From Membranipora membranacea (lineage: Eukaryota; Bryozoa; Gymnolaemata; Cheilostomatida; Membraniporidae), in the NCBI GenBank assembly GCA_914767715.1, contig OU612071.1:9347493-9411492 (forward strand): 64,000 nucleotides of DNA. Reading direction: 5' to 3'. The notes under the pieces are model-generated. The model had not been told where the DNA came from and did no database searches. It saw nothing but the letters and a program-made list of their open reading frames with translations. Positions within the stretch are counted from its first letter, which is position 1. Every line of letters begins with the position of its first letter. The translations under genes were made by a program, and so were the position numbers. This document shows positions 1-11,318 of this stretch, in pieces.

Positions 1-177
1 ATGTTGAGAAGTCGCATAGAAGCTGTAATGGAAATAAGCAAATACATATATTGTGATCTGCCAAATTACTAAGCTCTAGCCAAGACGGAGCATATTGTGC
101 ATCTTTAGGGACAATGAATAAATAAAATAATGAATTATTCAACTAAAGGTAAACCAATCAGGTTGATAAAATTATAC

Positions 178-357
178 CTTCTTGGGTGCTGCTTGAGTGT
201 CTCGGAAGCGTAACGGGACTTCTAGCGCTCGGCCTCGAGTAGTTGTATGAGGTGGCTTGGGTTTCACTGTTACAGATATATCACTGAATGACTCCTGTTT
301 GGACTTTTCCTTGGGCTGAATGAGCCTCCTACTACAAGAAGCCTCGTTAGGTTTGGC
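178..357 (-). CDS. piggyBac-derived gene, exon 4, left copy
   Basis: This 60-codon open exon has a good acceptor (ttttgtag) and donor (AAG|gtataa), both phase 0. It encodes a basic, Ser/Thr-rich and probably disordered segment beginning AKPNEASCSRRL and ending RFRDTQAAPKK. The right-arm copy at 18,042-18,221 has the same length and splice sites, with about 16 nucleotide differences and no indel. Many of the changes alter the residue, so constraint looks weak. The downstream exons of this copy would lie left of base 1. I infer it is part of the N-terminal tail because the right-arm copy precedes a transposase. Confidence 0.7.
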
Positions 358-1103
358 CTACAAAATAAATTGGCAAGAATAGTACTAGGGGGAGGGGGTC
401 ATTAAATTGGAATTTACAACAGTGGACATAAAGCAGTGATACCGATGCAGCACATGTATAACTATTACACAATAAATTAACCCTGCTATCGAAAAAGTCG
501 TGGTGACACTAGGATATGCCGGTGATAACATTCGGCATGTCTAGATCGGAATACATGTGACATCAAAAGCAGCAACAATTCATGTATGTATACTTTTGAT
601 ATAAAGTCAACTATTATCAACTTGGGTGGGGGAGGGTGGAAGAAAGCAAAATCTAAGACGTATACCATGATATGTTGGTGATAACATTCTGCAGAGATAT
701 AGATGCAAACACAAAGTCAAACAGTGCTCTTCAAAACAATGCGCTGAGTGATCCACGATACCAAAAAATTATACATCGGGTTACAATGAAGGCCACCACA
801 GAAGTCTAGATCAGAATACATGTGACATCAAAATCTTCAACAATTCATCTATGCCTACTATTGATCCAGTGTCAACTATTCATGAGTTGGGGGAGGGGAG
901 GGTGTAGGGCAGCAAAAACAAGTTGTCACAAAACCATGCGCTTAGTCCATTACTAAATTGGGAAGAAATCAGACTTCACATAGGACCACTGAACAATTTG
1001 AAAATTTGATAAAATGATAGCATAGCCCATCTGCGACAATGCGCAATGTGACCATAGTGTTGTGCAGACAACGAGCGTGTTTCTTATTAGACAGTATACT
1101 AAC

Positions 1104-1199
1104 CGAGGCGGTGCTATCAGCGCTTATCTGTCGTTTCATGGCTGGAGTGACCTCTATACCACCATCAGTCGCTATACCACCATCAGTCTCAACTATAGT
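1104..1199 (-). CDS. piggyBac-derived gene, exon 3a, left copy
   Basis: This 32-codon phase 0-0 exon has acceptor tttttcag and donor TCG|gttagt. The product starts TIVETDGGIATDGGIE and ends QISADSTAS, with a repeated ETDGGI unit. It is a tandem duplicate of the exon at 2,826-2,921, within a local duplication of about 1.5 kb. The reading frame is open in both. The right arm has a single 30-codon version (17,131-17,220). A function for this acidic, low-complexity segment cannot be read from the sequence. Confidence 0.62.
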
Positions 1200-1470
1200 C
1201 TGAAAAAGAAGAAAATTTCAATCACACAGTGATGATTTTTGAGAGTTTGTAGCTATGGTATCTTGAAGCTAAGGTATCTTATATTTCTGATTTTTTCGGA
1301 CTTTTACCCCAGTAAACTATAGACCTATATGTCATTAGAATACAAAATAAATTGATGAGAATAGTAGTAGAGGGAGGAGGTCGTCAACTCAGAATCACAA
1401 AAGTGGACATAGAGCAGTGAAACCGAAGCAGCACATGTTAAACTATTATGCAATAAATTAACTCAGCTAT

Positions 1471-1970
1471 AGACAGTTTTCTGAGCTCTGATTTAGGCCT
1501 CAATTCGGAGTTGTCCGCTCTCCAGTTTGGTACTTTTAACCCACGCCGCATAGGAAAAACGTGCTGAAAAGAGGGTTTTCTTGATAACCGCTTATAATAG
1601 GATAAAAATTATTTTTGATTCAGAATCTGCAGCATTGAAAACTCATATGGACATAGTTTGGGAAAAAAATTTAGTATTTGGATAGTCAATTATAGCATTT
1701 TCTACCTGTTTTGCGGACAATTTGGCAGAATTTTTCATGAGTTTCGTCACAAAAATTAAGATTTGTCAACATTCAAGCCTCCAATGATTTGGAAACTCTG
1801 TCTCACTGGGTGCAGACTCTGAATCAAAATTCATTTTCATCCCAGCATAAGCGGTTTTCAAGAAAACCCTCTTTCAGCAGGTTTTTCCTATGCGGCAAGG
1901 GTTAAAAGTACCAAACTGGAGAGAGGACAACTCCAAATTATGGCATAAATAAGAGCTCAGAAAACTGTCT
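1471..1970. mobile_element. 500-bp foldback MITE
   Basis: The ends are inverted repeats starting AGACAGTTTTCTGAGCTC, extending about 130 bp inward (1,471-1,605 against 1,840-1,970). There is no coding capacity. The flanks read ctat and attg. Both the right-arm locus near 17,870 and the tandem copy near 490 have an uninterrupted empty site (gctatcgaaaaa). The insertion is therefore younger than both duplications. The duplicated target is short (AT or TA). The superfamily cannot be decided by eye. Confidence 0.85.
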
Positions 1971-2825
1971 ATTGAAAAAATTGTGGTTACACTAGGATAT
2001 GCCGGTGATAACATTCCGCATATCTAGATCAGAATACATGTGACATCAAAATCAGCAACAATTCATGTATGCATACTACTGATATAATGTCAACTATTCA
2101 CGAGTTGGGGTGGGGGGGGGTGAGGGGACAGCAAAAACTATGCCTAAAACCAGGATTTATTGGTGATAAAATTCTGCAGAGATATTCATATGCAATCATA
2201 AATTCAAACAGTACTCCTCAAAACAATGGGCTGAGTGATCCACGATACCAAAAACTTATACATCAGGTTACAATGAAGGCCACCACAGAAGTTTAGATCA
2301 GAATACATGTGACATCAAAATCTTCAACACTTCATCTATGCCTACTACTGATCCAGTGTCAACAATTCAGGAGTTAGGGGGACATCAATAATCAGACCTA
2401 ACATAGCAATTTCCCGCATTTGACTGCCGATGATCATTGATCCATGTGTTTAGAACATAATAATATTTTGTGCGTAAAACAATAAACATGTAATGAATTC
2501 CTTGGCCAACGCAGAGAAAAAAAGCCAAATGTTCCCCCAACAAAGCAGGAACATTCAAAGACAACAAACCAAGAAGGCCTACTATGATTGCCATCAGAAA
2601 AGGATATACCAGTTGCCACAAAACCATGCGCTGAGTCAATTACCTAATCGATAGAAATCAAACTTCACATAGGACCACTGAACAATTTGGAATTTCGATA
2701 AAATGATAGCATAGCCCATCCCTAGTAGTAATATGTATGATGCTATATGTTGCTACGACAATGCGCAATATGATTATAGTGCTGCGCAGACAACAGGAGT
2801 GTGACTTAATTTGACAGTTACTAAC

Positions 2826-2921
2826 CAAGGCGGTGCTATCAGCGCTTATCTGTCGTTTCATGGCTGCAGTGAACTCTATACAACCATCAGTCTCTATACC
2901 ACCATCAGTCTCAACTACAGT
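2826..2921 (-). CDS. piggyBac-derived gene, exon 3b, left copy
   Basis: This is the second 96-nt copy of exon 3, with acceptor tttttcag and donor TTG|gttagt, phase 0-0. The product starts TVVETDGGIETDGCIEF. Because the exon is symmetric, including one or both copies would keep the frame. That is consistent with a harmless exon duplication. It is separated from copy 3a by the duplicated intron and the 500-bp foldback element. Confidence 0.6.
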
Positions 2922-3457
2922 CTGAAAAAGAAGAAAATTTTAATTACACAGTGATAATTTTGGAGAGTTTGTAGCTAGGATATCTTGAAGCTAAGGTATC
3001 TTACATCTAGGTTTTTTTTCGGACACAGAAATAAACATCACATTGCATATTTTACATTCTATGGACACCATTCTATATAAGAGTTATATAACGCTATTGA
3101 GTAGCTATAATGTCCCGTCTAAAGTAATTTTGAAGTTTATGGAACACAGTGGTGAAGAGCTTTTTGGGATGAGGGAGGTGATACCCTCAGGCGGATAACC
3201 ATAATATCATCAAGCTCAATAGAATCAACTGAATATCCACCATGATATATAAGCTACAATCGAGAACCCATATTGTCTCAAAACGACCATGCATGATGTG
3301 GGTATGAAAGTGGTGAATTTTTTCTTTTTTCCATTTTTGCTTACATCAGGGCGTGAATGATTTACTGAATTTACTGGCCTAGACACAGGGTATCAAATGA
3401 GGGGTAAAAGTAAATTTTCAATCTCATCTGGTTGTAATCATTCTAACCTATACATTC

Positions 3458-3669
3458 CTTGGGTGTCCCTGGGGTGTGTAAAATCTTGGTTACCGGGTTC
3501 TGAACAGACCTGCAGCAGGAGGAGTGAAATTCTTAGCAGCTGGAGTTCTCTGTTGAGTCTGACAAGGTGTCAGGAATCTGCTCAGTATAATACTCTGTTT
3601 GATATCTGAGAGCGGTTTCTCGTGCTCTGAGTCACTGCCTCGATCCTCTGTACACTCTAAATAGTTCCG
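3458..3669 (-). pseudogene. piggyBac-derived gene, exon 2, left copy, broken
   Basis: The acceptor (ttttttgcag) is intact and the frame opens with RNYLECTEDRGSDSEHEK, an acidic Ser/Asp/Glu-rich stretch followed by SDIKQSIILSRFL. A one-base deletion near 3,495 shifts the frame to a stop, and the donor reads gaatgt where the right arm has gtatgt. The left copy therefore cannot splice as its paralog does. A cryptic gtaacc donor just before the stop is possible but would change phase. The same exon recurs at 15,444 and 50,738. Confidence 0.72.
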
Positions 3670-5185
3670 CTGCAAAAAATAAGATACGTTTTTGAAATCA
3701 CGTGAAGTAAAAATAATGGTTAAATTGTTGAAGTGATAAATTTGTGTGCCGAAATTGGAACACCATGTAACAGTAAGTCGGTGAAAATGACTTGCTGGTA
3801 GCCATTTATTGTACGCAGTTTATTGAATATAATCATGCTATGTTTGTTGACCAAAATTGATCCTAAACTCCAAAATATGACGGATGTACATGTAAACACC
3901 GAAACAGCGCTAACTAACATTACCATGGCTCTATCTTAAAGGTGAACAAAGCAAACAAACTCATGAGGGTTAGGTCTGAAGTGATGCAACAGTATCAAAT
4001 GCCCAATTTGATGGTTTTGTTCAAGAAGTTCACGAGAAATAGCGATAGACCTCATAGGTAATGAAAACTAGGTACTAGACATTGATAGTCTTGAGGGGAA
4101 TAAGGCCAGTTTTGCAGCCGATTTTGTATTACAATAACGGCACCTCCCCTTTCTTCTATAATAGGCCATTACAGAAGTCTAGATCAGAGTACTCAATGTG
4201 ACATCCAAATTAGGAATAATTTATTTATCCCGACTACTGACCAAATATCAACAACTCACAAGGTGGATAAAAAAGGCTTTCTGTGAAAGATCATTCACTA
4301 TATGCATCATACATTATTTCCCATCTTAGACTCACAAGAATGATCAACAACAGGAAACATACATCAAATGAGCATAGGTGTTATCTATTGCCTACATATG
4401 TTATGAACTAGTTTGCCAGTGGATAGAAAAATTGCCAACTGCTTCATCAATAAAACAGGGTCATCCACAGTCAGTAGGCCTACTGTTAGTGTCTACAAGA
4501 CCACATTCATCACAACCATACTCCAAAGTGAGTGTGAGACTTCAGTCAGCTACTTAGCATTTTGCTCATTGACTACCAATCCAGAGTGAGCAATGCAGAG
4601 AGTAAGGTAATGTAAGGATCAGCCATAATAAGCAATGAGAACTGCATGTCTAACTGGGAGTGAGTGGTGACAAGTGAAACATTTAGTCTACAAGTCCACT
4701 AGTCAACTCATCTCTTACCCATTCGTATATCCAACCAACGCTGTTATTCCTTGATCCAGCCAAGTAACATTGTCTCTGCATGTTGGATTCATGTGATTGC
4801 ATGCTGGGGCGCGTGTATGCTAGGCCCAGCTCTCTACTTTTGCTACACTTATTTGTGGGTATACACAATCCACCCGCTGCTATGATATGTAGAAACCACT
4901 GGTAAAGGGTATTTCACAACTGTACTTAATTTTGTAATGAACATTGTGTCTAGTCACATAAGATCATGATACAAGAAATGCAGTCTGTTTAGAGTCTAAT
5001 AGTGACCATAGACCATAGTATTATCATCTACTCACTAACTCAAAGCCTACTACACTTGTGGTTGACTAAACACTTTTGGGATAAAAAATCGGGTCGAACA
5101 AATAAGTTACAATTATCACTCTTCCTAATATTCGATGCTGAGAAGACGGCAATAATATCACTTGAAGTATGTTTAGACAACTTAC

Positions 5186-5269
5186 CTCACTCTCTGAGTC
5201 AGCTTCAGAATCACTGTCAGCAGAGAAAAGCTGTAAACCCTTATCAACATGGTGAAACTTGCTAGCCAT
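5186..5269 (-). CDS. piggyBac-derived gene, start exon, left copy
   Basis: This 28-codon exon runs from ATG to a phase-0 donor (GAG|gtaagt). It encodes MASKFHHVDKG followed by an acidic DSDSEADSESE run. Acidic Asp/Ser/Glu-rich starts are common in piggyBac transposases and their domesticated relatives. The upstream side (5,280-5,530) is comparatively CpG-bearing and holds the TCGCCGGCGA palindrome, which would suit a promoter. In the right arm the same place has lost the ATG and carries a 4-nt deletion, so this is the better preserved start. Confidence 0.66.
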
Positions 5270-5454
5270 AGTAGGAGAGAAAAAATTTATCCTCCTCCCA
5301 GTTCAACATGTTTATACTACACTAACTTATTTATGAGTTACCCTAGAAACATGTTAGTGCAGATGTGAAATTTTATTCTCTTTCTATTGGTTGAATCTAT
5401 TTTAGCATAAGATAACCCTAGATACAAGTTTTCTAAAGTTAAACAGTAGGGTAT

Positions 5455-5530
5455 TTTCTGTCGAGTTTTCTCGCCGGCGACAGGGGGCAACTCCTAAAAT
5501 CTTGGCGCGAAATCTCGCCCACGACATGCA
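5455..5530 (-). promoter_or_regulatory. Possible promoter-proximal GC-rich block
   Basis: A GC-rich patch in AT-rich surroundings contains the 10-bp palindrome TCGCCGGCGA, followed by CpG-bearing sequence. The block is conserved in the right arm near 13,790-13,840. It lies about 200-250 bp upstream of the start exon on the minus strand. A promoter role is inferred from position and composition only. Confidence 0.3.
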
Positions 5531-6350
5531 ATTGAAACCCATCTAATATTTCACAATGCTCTGATGGTCTAATTTAGCCCGTGATACAAAGGTCCACACC
5601 AAGTTACACACCCACACTGTGGTTTGAAAGGAGGAGCACTAAATACATTAACACATGTTTAGCGCTGTCTGATTTAATAAGAATAACATGATGACTGAGT
5701 CAAGTGCAGGCTAAAGCGGTCCACACACCAGCTAGAAAACCTGAGCTAGTGAAAATAAAATGGAGCTTGAAATTTTAGCTTTGCTTATTAACTTCTCATT
5801 TTTCACTGCAGACACAGAGCGTGTTTACAGGCTGCGATATAATCATTAGGTTAGCTATTAGCCAATGATATTCCATAAAAAAAGCCTTTTAATGATACCC
5901 GTCATAAACGTCATGAAAAATACAACTGGAAACTGATAATTAACCAATGACACTAATCTCTCGCTAGCCAAAGATTGCCATAGTATAATCTGCTGCGAGA
6001 AGCGTTGTAGCGTGTAATTATAAGCCACTTACTATAAAAGGGGCGGAACTTAGACCACTAAACAAACAGTTTTCCCTTGCGAAGCTGTAAATAATCGCAC
6101 ATGTGCAGTCCCTCTAACTCCTAAAATCTCGGCAAGAAATCTCGCCCATGAAATACAATTGAAACCCATCTAATATTTCATACTGCTCTGATGGTCTAAT
6201 TTAGCCCAGGATACAAAGGTCCATATCAAGTTACACACCCACACTGTTGGTTCAAAGGAGGAGCACAAAATACATTAACACATGTTTAGCGCTGTCTAAT
6301 TAAATAAGAATAACATGATGACTGAGTCAAGTGCAGGCTAGCGGGTATGT
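5490..6350. repeat. Local direct duplication around an extra left-arm segment
   Basis: The block from about 5,500-5,735 repeats at about 6,117-6,345, sharing 'aaacccatctaatatttca' and 'catgatgactgagtcaag'. Between them, 5,735-6,110 is unique to the left arm and includes a TATAAAAGGGGCGG stretch at about 6,033 that resembles a TATA box. The right arm also has two, shorter, copies (13,440-13,810) but lacks the segment between. Confidence 0.7.
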
Positions 6351-6596
6351 CTTTAGTAGCTAAATAATAACATTGCGTGAGGAATTGGTTATAGAACTCA
6401 AAACTTGGAATGAATTGCTAACCTTTAGGCAAGATGTAGTGAGAACAATGAGGGAACGAAAACTGACCTCTGCCGAGCGCCAGTAAGAACATGTTTTTTT
6501 AAAGGAAATTTTAGCTTTCATGCATGAGACCCTTCCGAAGAGATAATTTCTATTGAGATTTTGTTATGACTAATGCCACTCTTTATCACTGTAGGA

Positions 6597-7310
6597 CAGA
6601 CAAATGATCAAATAATGATGTAGAATGAAAGACTTACTGGAAACAAGCCCACCATGGAAACAAGGCGGGCCGAACGTGATTTAGATATGTACATGCATAT
6701 GATTTCAGATCAAGCAGCTGTCGACAAAGACAAATTTACTCCCCACCAAGGCGAACAGCACGAGACAAGACACGGAGCCACTAAGGGTGTCTTCTTCCAA
6801 AATAGGGTTTTCAGGCTACCTGATGTATTTTAAACCTCTGAATAACTGCATTTACACTACCGACTAGCAAACAAAACTATCCCGGCTGACCTGCCCCACT
6901 ATTGTCACTCATTTATTATTCATTACTGTTCCATAATAATGCATAACTTAACAAACCCTGATGCGTCGGCGCAAACACACTTAACTGTAAATTTAACTAC
7001 AATCTACTGAGTTCATGTTTGTCATTACTAACAGTCTTGCTTATCATCTAACAACATAACAACTCAAAGGTTCTGGTTGCCCGAACCAATCCTTGGTAAC
7101 AGCTCCCCCGATTACACTTGCCTTGCCTTTAGTAAGTCGTGGTAGTCAGCTCGCTACAACCTGCTAATCACCGCTTACTAACCCTTGTAACATTATACGT
7201 TTTGCGTAACATGACTGTACCATATATGTTACTAGTATCGCTGCTGTGGAGCCTAGGCGCATATCACAATCAAGAAGTGCCCGCCGCCCACCAGTGATTA
7301 ATGAACGCAA
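6597..7310. other. Left-arm-specific insertion of about 0.7 kb
   Basis: The flanking sequences at about 6,590 and 7,315 are adjacent in the right arm near 13,200, so roughly 700 bp here was inserted on the left or lost on the right. It contains no convincing reading frame and no clear terminal inverted repeat. Confidence 0.5.
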
Positions 7311-7371
7311 AAACGAAAAAAACTTTTAAACCATAGGACCAGGGAGAGATAACCTTATGGCACAGACCTAC

Positions 7372-7516
7372 CTTGTCTCTGCATGGCCGGGACAGCATAC
7401 ACATGATCGCCTCCATCTGTTTCCTGTTTACGTGATACTGACTGACCTCTATTGGTTTGTTCATCATTGTCATCTAAGGACTCTGAGTAAGCAACGTTAT
7501 TGTAAATGTGAGCCAT
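7372..7516 (-). CDS. Orphan Tyr-containing first exon, left copy
   Basis: The exon runs from ATG for 48 codons to a phase-1 donor (CAA G|gtagg). The product starts MAHIYNNVAYSESLDD and ends GGDHVYAVPAMQRQ. It aligns in frame with the right-arm exon at 12,996-13,161 apart from a clean 21-nt (7-codon) difference. The phase-1 Q-G donor matches the cytoplasmic-tail exons of the receptor cluster at 43.4 and 57.3 kb, not the phase-0 exons of the piggyBac gene. I see no partner transmembrane exon nearby. It is either a stranded receptor tail or a 5' exon of the piggyBac-derived transcript. Confidence 0.45.
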
Positions 7517-7784
7517 GTGACAACCATGGGGGTGTACAGGGTTATCCTATTAGATAGAACAATAGATATATCAGTAACAACTTGTAACCACCCTAAACGG
7601 TATAATAACCTTACTATGCAAACCATCCGTCCACCGAAATACAACCAAAAACAAACATGTTTGCTTAACAAAAAGTATATACTATGATTTGAAGGCAAAA
7701 ACTGGTTATTGCATATTTCACTGGCTTAAACAGTTGCCTGTCTGTGGAAAAAATTCAATTGTGTTGATTGAAGTAGAAATGAAT

Positions 7785-8036
7785 ATCTAGCTGGTCGTGA
7801 TATCTGACTGCTCGTCCTTTGCTCCGAATTATTTATGTGCATATTTCTTTTATCAGCCTAAACTTGACTTTATCATGCCAAAATGTTCTTATCTAGATTT
7901 AACAATGAAAATCTAGCTGGTCGTGATATCTGACTGCTCGTCCTTTGCTCCGAATTATTTATGTGCATATTTCTTTTATCAGCCTAAACTTGACTTTATC
8001 ATGCCAAAATGTTGTTATCAAGATTTAACAATGAAA
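7785..8036. repeat. 126-bp tandem duplication
   Basis: Two almost identical 126-bp units start at 7,785 and 7,911 (atctagctggtcgtgatatc). The right arm has a single, more diverged unit near 12,590-12,700. The near identity implies a recent event on the left. Confidence 0.9.
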
Positions 8037-8930
8037 AGTGTAAATAAAACACATCCAATGGGAGACCAGAACTGCACTGAATACGCACTGGCGGTGAAAT
8101 ATTTATACGACTTTGTGGACATTTTGAGTCATGAAACAAATAAATCCTAGGAGATAATGTTGATAAAGGTGAAGCAGTGGCAGAGGCTTGATTGATGATT
8201 GGTTGGTAAGGTTTGCAAGATTTTCAAAGTAACACTCCGATCTCTGGTTGCTCAATACCCTGGGAATCAAGGTCTTATCTGCATACTAGGTGGTGTTGGA
8301 TATTGATGTGTGCTTTCGGAGCGCTCAAGAGTCACTAGGCCAGCTGTGAGCAACCTGTGGCCTTATAGCTGACGAGGCCTAATGAGTAATATTTTGAGGC
8401 CTTATGCCTGTGTAGATGATTACATATTTATTTGTATTCCCTTACGTTTATGTCAAACCCTTGTGTTTTGATATAAAAGGTAAATGTGGCGTGACAAGAC
8501 TGCTGCAGTACCCTTCTGTAAGCCCAATTCATAGTTGAGATTTCATAATATTCACCATTCTGCATTATGTATAATATAGCTTTACATGTTAGCATTTAAA
8601 GGTAATTCCCAAGCCATAATTTACAAATCATCATTACAGTACTGGTGTAGACTACTCTCAAAAGAACTTCAATGTGAAAAACAAACCCATAACAGATGAA
8701 AACCAACATGTCCTTTTCTAACTCTTGGATATTGAAATTGCATCGTTCTAAAAAAATTAAAGTGCTTAAAGTTTTTTCAAAATTGTAATTTTTAACAAAC
8801 ACTGAAGATTTGTAACAAAAGTTTTCGTGTCACAAGTGCTTTAGAATTTTTGCTGTAATGTTCAAGACTGCCTTCATTTGTCATGCAAATAGGAAAATTT
8901 CACCCTGTCTTTTTCCCAACCACTTGAAAC

Positions 8931-10200
8931 CAAGGAGTTTGAAAAAGGAGTGGAAACGGCCTCTCATTTCAAATTGTTGTGTGTCTCCACTGGTAATTGT
9001 CCTCTCTTTATCAGCAAAGGTTTTTCATGACCACAGCCAATCAGAGCAGAGACTGCAGAGAGTGACTTCCTGCCAAAAAGAAGTACAACTTGAGTTGATG
9101 TAATAAATTTGATGAACTGTCCAATCAGCAAGAGTGTCATAAACGCCTCCCTCCCTAAACACGCTTTTATTATACAAGCATCATAGATTTCATCAAGCCA
9201 TTAATACATGTGTTACTGTTTTTGTTGTGTAGCAATACTTTAAGGCCCTCCCACTTTTCATTACGTGGAGGGTTACTTCAGCGTCATGTATTAAGTCAAT
9301 AACCAGCTCTGCAGTTTTACTCTAGAACACAGGCACATGTTAATCCCAGTCAACAGAACCCTCAAAATCTTTATATATATTAATCAGCATTTGGCTAAGT
9401 TAGACCAGGAATAGGAGTTATCCTCTCTCGACGCACCGGTCAGATAACTCACACTTCCGCCTATTCAGTCTTTACTCAAGTCAGTTTGTGCGATTACAAT
9501 AAGAGCATAGTTGTGAAATCCCATTTATCAAGATGGGTTCTACTGCAAATTTCCTAAAGCGTTTGAACCTCTTGAAAAGAAACTAAACTAAGTAGCAGAG
9601 AGATATAGATAGCACTCAGGTATAGTCCATGTTTCAAACTACAGTCTAGTATTACCTCGGACTCCAAAGCCCCCTGCTACTCATATGAGAAGGGAAAGTT
9701 TCACTGCAGACATGGCCATACATTTGCCTCATAATTTGGTAATCAATGGCGGTTTTCATGAGTCAAACGTGGTATGTTATGCCTCCCATTGTCACTTAGG
9801 TGTTAGGAAGGGCTTATTTAAGTACTTTTATCTGGTCTAAGTTCCTCACATGGTTTTTAATTGGTGAAGGAATGATTTATTTTCAGTCTCTCTATCCCCC
9901 ATCAAACATTTGCATTGGAATTATAATTCAATACCCTGCAAAAGTGGTTACTATATTACTAGCTATGTCTCATCTACACTTGTGGTGATTTACATAATGA
10001 TATATTGTCTTTGGGTGTCTGAATATACCATTGAGTAAACATGTCAAATATTTTAATAATTTTCAACTGGAGACAGACATATAAAAAGACTGAGGACTTA
10101 AATGAATTTTAATGGAGGGACCATATTAGTGCAACCCTTGAAACAGCCTTGTTAAGTCACAGGCTACATTTCGTTTCCACTCCCTCTCTGTAACTCCCTG
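8931..10200. mobile_element. 1.27-kb non-autonomous TIR element, hAT-like ends
   Basis: The segment is absent from the right arm, where its flanks are separated by about 10 bp near 11,695. Its ends are imperfect inverted repeats of about 28 bp: CAAGGAGTTT... with inner GGAGTGGAAACG on the left, and CGTTTCCACTCC...AACTCCCTG on the right. Ends of the CARGG form suit hAT elements. An 8-bp target duplication is not clean (ttgaaac against ttgtaac), so the assignment is tentative. No transposase reading frame is visible. Confidence 0.65.
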
Positions 10201-10575
10201 TTGTAACTGTAACATAATGTCACAAAACTTCAGAAGATTAGACAAATGTTTTAGTTTTTTGTGTGATCTTATGCATTCAGGTTGGTAACGAAAAGTTTAC
10301 ATGTTACAAATGCTCCAGAAACTTGGCTGAAATGTTCCAGAGTGCCTTTCATTTGACAAGCAAATATGAAAGTTTCCTCTTGCTCTTTGCTCAACCACTT
10401 GAAACTTAAAGTATAATTTTATCTTAATGTCACAAAACTTCAGCAGATAAAATAAATATTTGTATACTACCCAAAGACCAATGCATGTGATAGTCAGGCA
10501 CTCACTTATGATAAACTTATGTCTGATTCGTGGTAAGGCAATAAACAAGCACTCCCTTGAGACTGTCACATTGGA

Positions 10576-11318
10576 TTATAGGGGTTGCCGGTTCTTGGCC
10601 ATTAGCCAGCATTTCCATGGATGCCAATGTGTCCTGGTACCCAAATGACCTTGATTTTATTTCTACCTCCAAGTAATTTTAGCTTATTTCGGCATTCTAA
10701 GACCATTTTTGAAGTGTCTATTTGTGATTTAAGCGCATGTGTTGCAGCCTGGCTATCATTTAATGGCTTATTACCGTCACAATGAATAAAACCCATCGGG
10801 TGATAACTCTGTTTTGTAAATGACCCACCAAAGTTCAACAATAGGAGAAGACAACTTCTTAGCCTAACATACACCCTGATTGACTGTGATCAACTGAGTG
10901 TATTGCATTCATGAACGACTCATCTGCAGGAGCTTTGCCTTTGTTTTGATGGCCTACGCATGGATGGGCAACCTATGTATGTAAAGGGTCAAATTTTGAG
11001 CAGGCTCCAATTAAAAGGCCACCACATATCTTTCAAGCAACGGATTGTGGCGTATATTTTGGCTCAATATATTTTGTACAAACATACTTCATGAAATCGC
11101 GTGTGAATTAAAACTGTGGTACATTAAGTTGCAAAAAAACATTGACTAGCATTAGCCTTAATGAAGTACCTCAGACTACCCAAAGACCACCCAAGGACCA
11201 ATGCATGTTATAGTCAAGCAGTTTCTGATGATAAAGCTCTCTCAGACTGGTATGAATTTTCGATGATGGAATAAGTGCCTTCCTTATGAGGAGGTAACTC
11301 TCATTCTTTGCATTTTAA
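10576..11318. other. Palindrome spacer
   Basis: About 740 bp separates the two arms. It contains a decayed RNase H reading frame on the minus strand. At 11,175-11,240 it also holds a degraded direct repeat of left-arm sequence near 10,470-10,530, so the centre was itself rearranged. A spacer this size is expected if the duplication arose at two nearby breaks rather than by simple hairpin closure. Confidence 0.75.
10602..10874 (-). pseudogene. Retrotransposon RNase H domain fragment
   Basis: The minus-strand frame reads NDSQAATHALKSQ, then VLECRNKL, then IKVIWVPGHIGIHGN. This matches the DSQAA motif and the conserved WVPGHxGIxGN block of RNase H domains in LINE polyproteins of the Jockey/I type. 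The Asp of DSQAA and the His of PGH are present. The frame stops just after the GN motif, and no reverse transcriptase precedes it. It lies in the palindrome spacer and is a dead fragment. Confidence 0.82.

Larger units (their letters stand above)
479..2960. repeat. Left-arm tandem duplication of about 1.5 kb
   Basis: Sequence from about 479-1,440 recurs at about 1,971-2,945. Shared landmarks include the 'aggatatgccggtgataac' block (about 513 and 1,995), 'aaggccaccacagaag' (about 789 and 2,276) and exon 3 (1,104 and 2,826). The right arm has mostly one copy, so the duplication followed, or was lost after, the inversion event. The spacing is inflated by the foldback element at 1,471-1,970. Confidence 0.8.
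1..10575. repeat. Left arm of giant imperfect palindrome
   Basis: The arm is the reverse complement of about 11,319-18,410. Anchors I matched by eye are 1-70 with 18,340-18,410, 178-357 with 18,042-18,221, 3,458-3,669 with 15,444-15,658, 5,066-5,270 with 14,010-14,090, 7,372-7,516 with 12,996-13,161, 8,640-8,830 with 11,820-12,010, and 10,460-10,572 with 11,322-11,430. Similarity is close to complete next to the centre. It is lower further out: about 16 differences in the 180-nt exon near the edge, by hand count. This arm is longer because it gained insertions. It reaches the window edge and may continue beyond it. Confidence 0.93.

Noticed and set aside
6028-6042. TATAAAAGG promoter of a gene
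   Set aside because: It is a good TATA-like string, but no open exon follows on either strand in the next few hundred bases, and it is absent from the right arm.
5690-6340. Virus-like or LTR structure from the repeated block
   Set aside because: The two copies are direct repeats of about 230 bp, but there is no primer-binding site, polypurine tract or coding region between them.
7270-7473. Longer frames overlapping the Tyr-tail exon in another frame (QYHVNRKQMEAIMC...)
   Set aside because: Seen in both arms, but the 21-nt difference and the donor fit the other frame with Met start and phase-1 end. I treat this one as a shadow.
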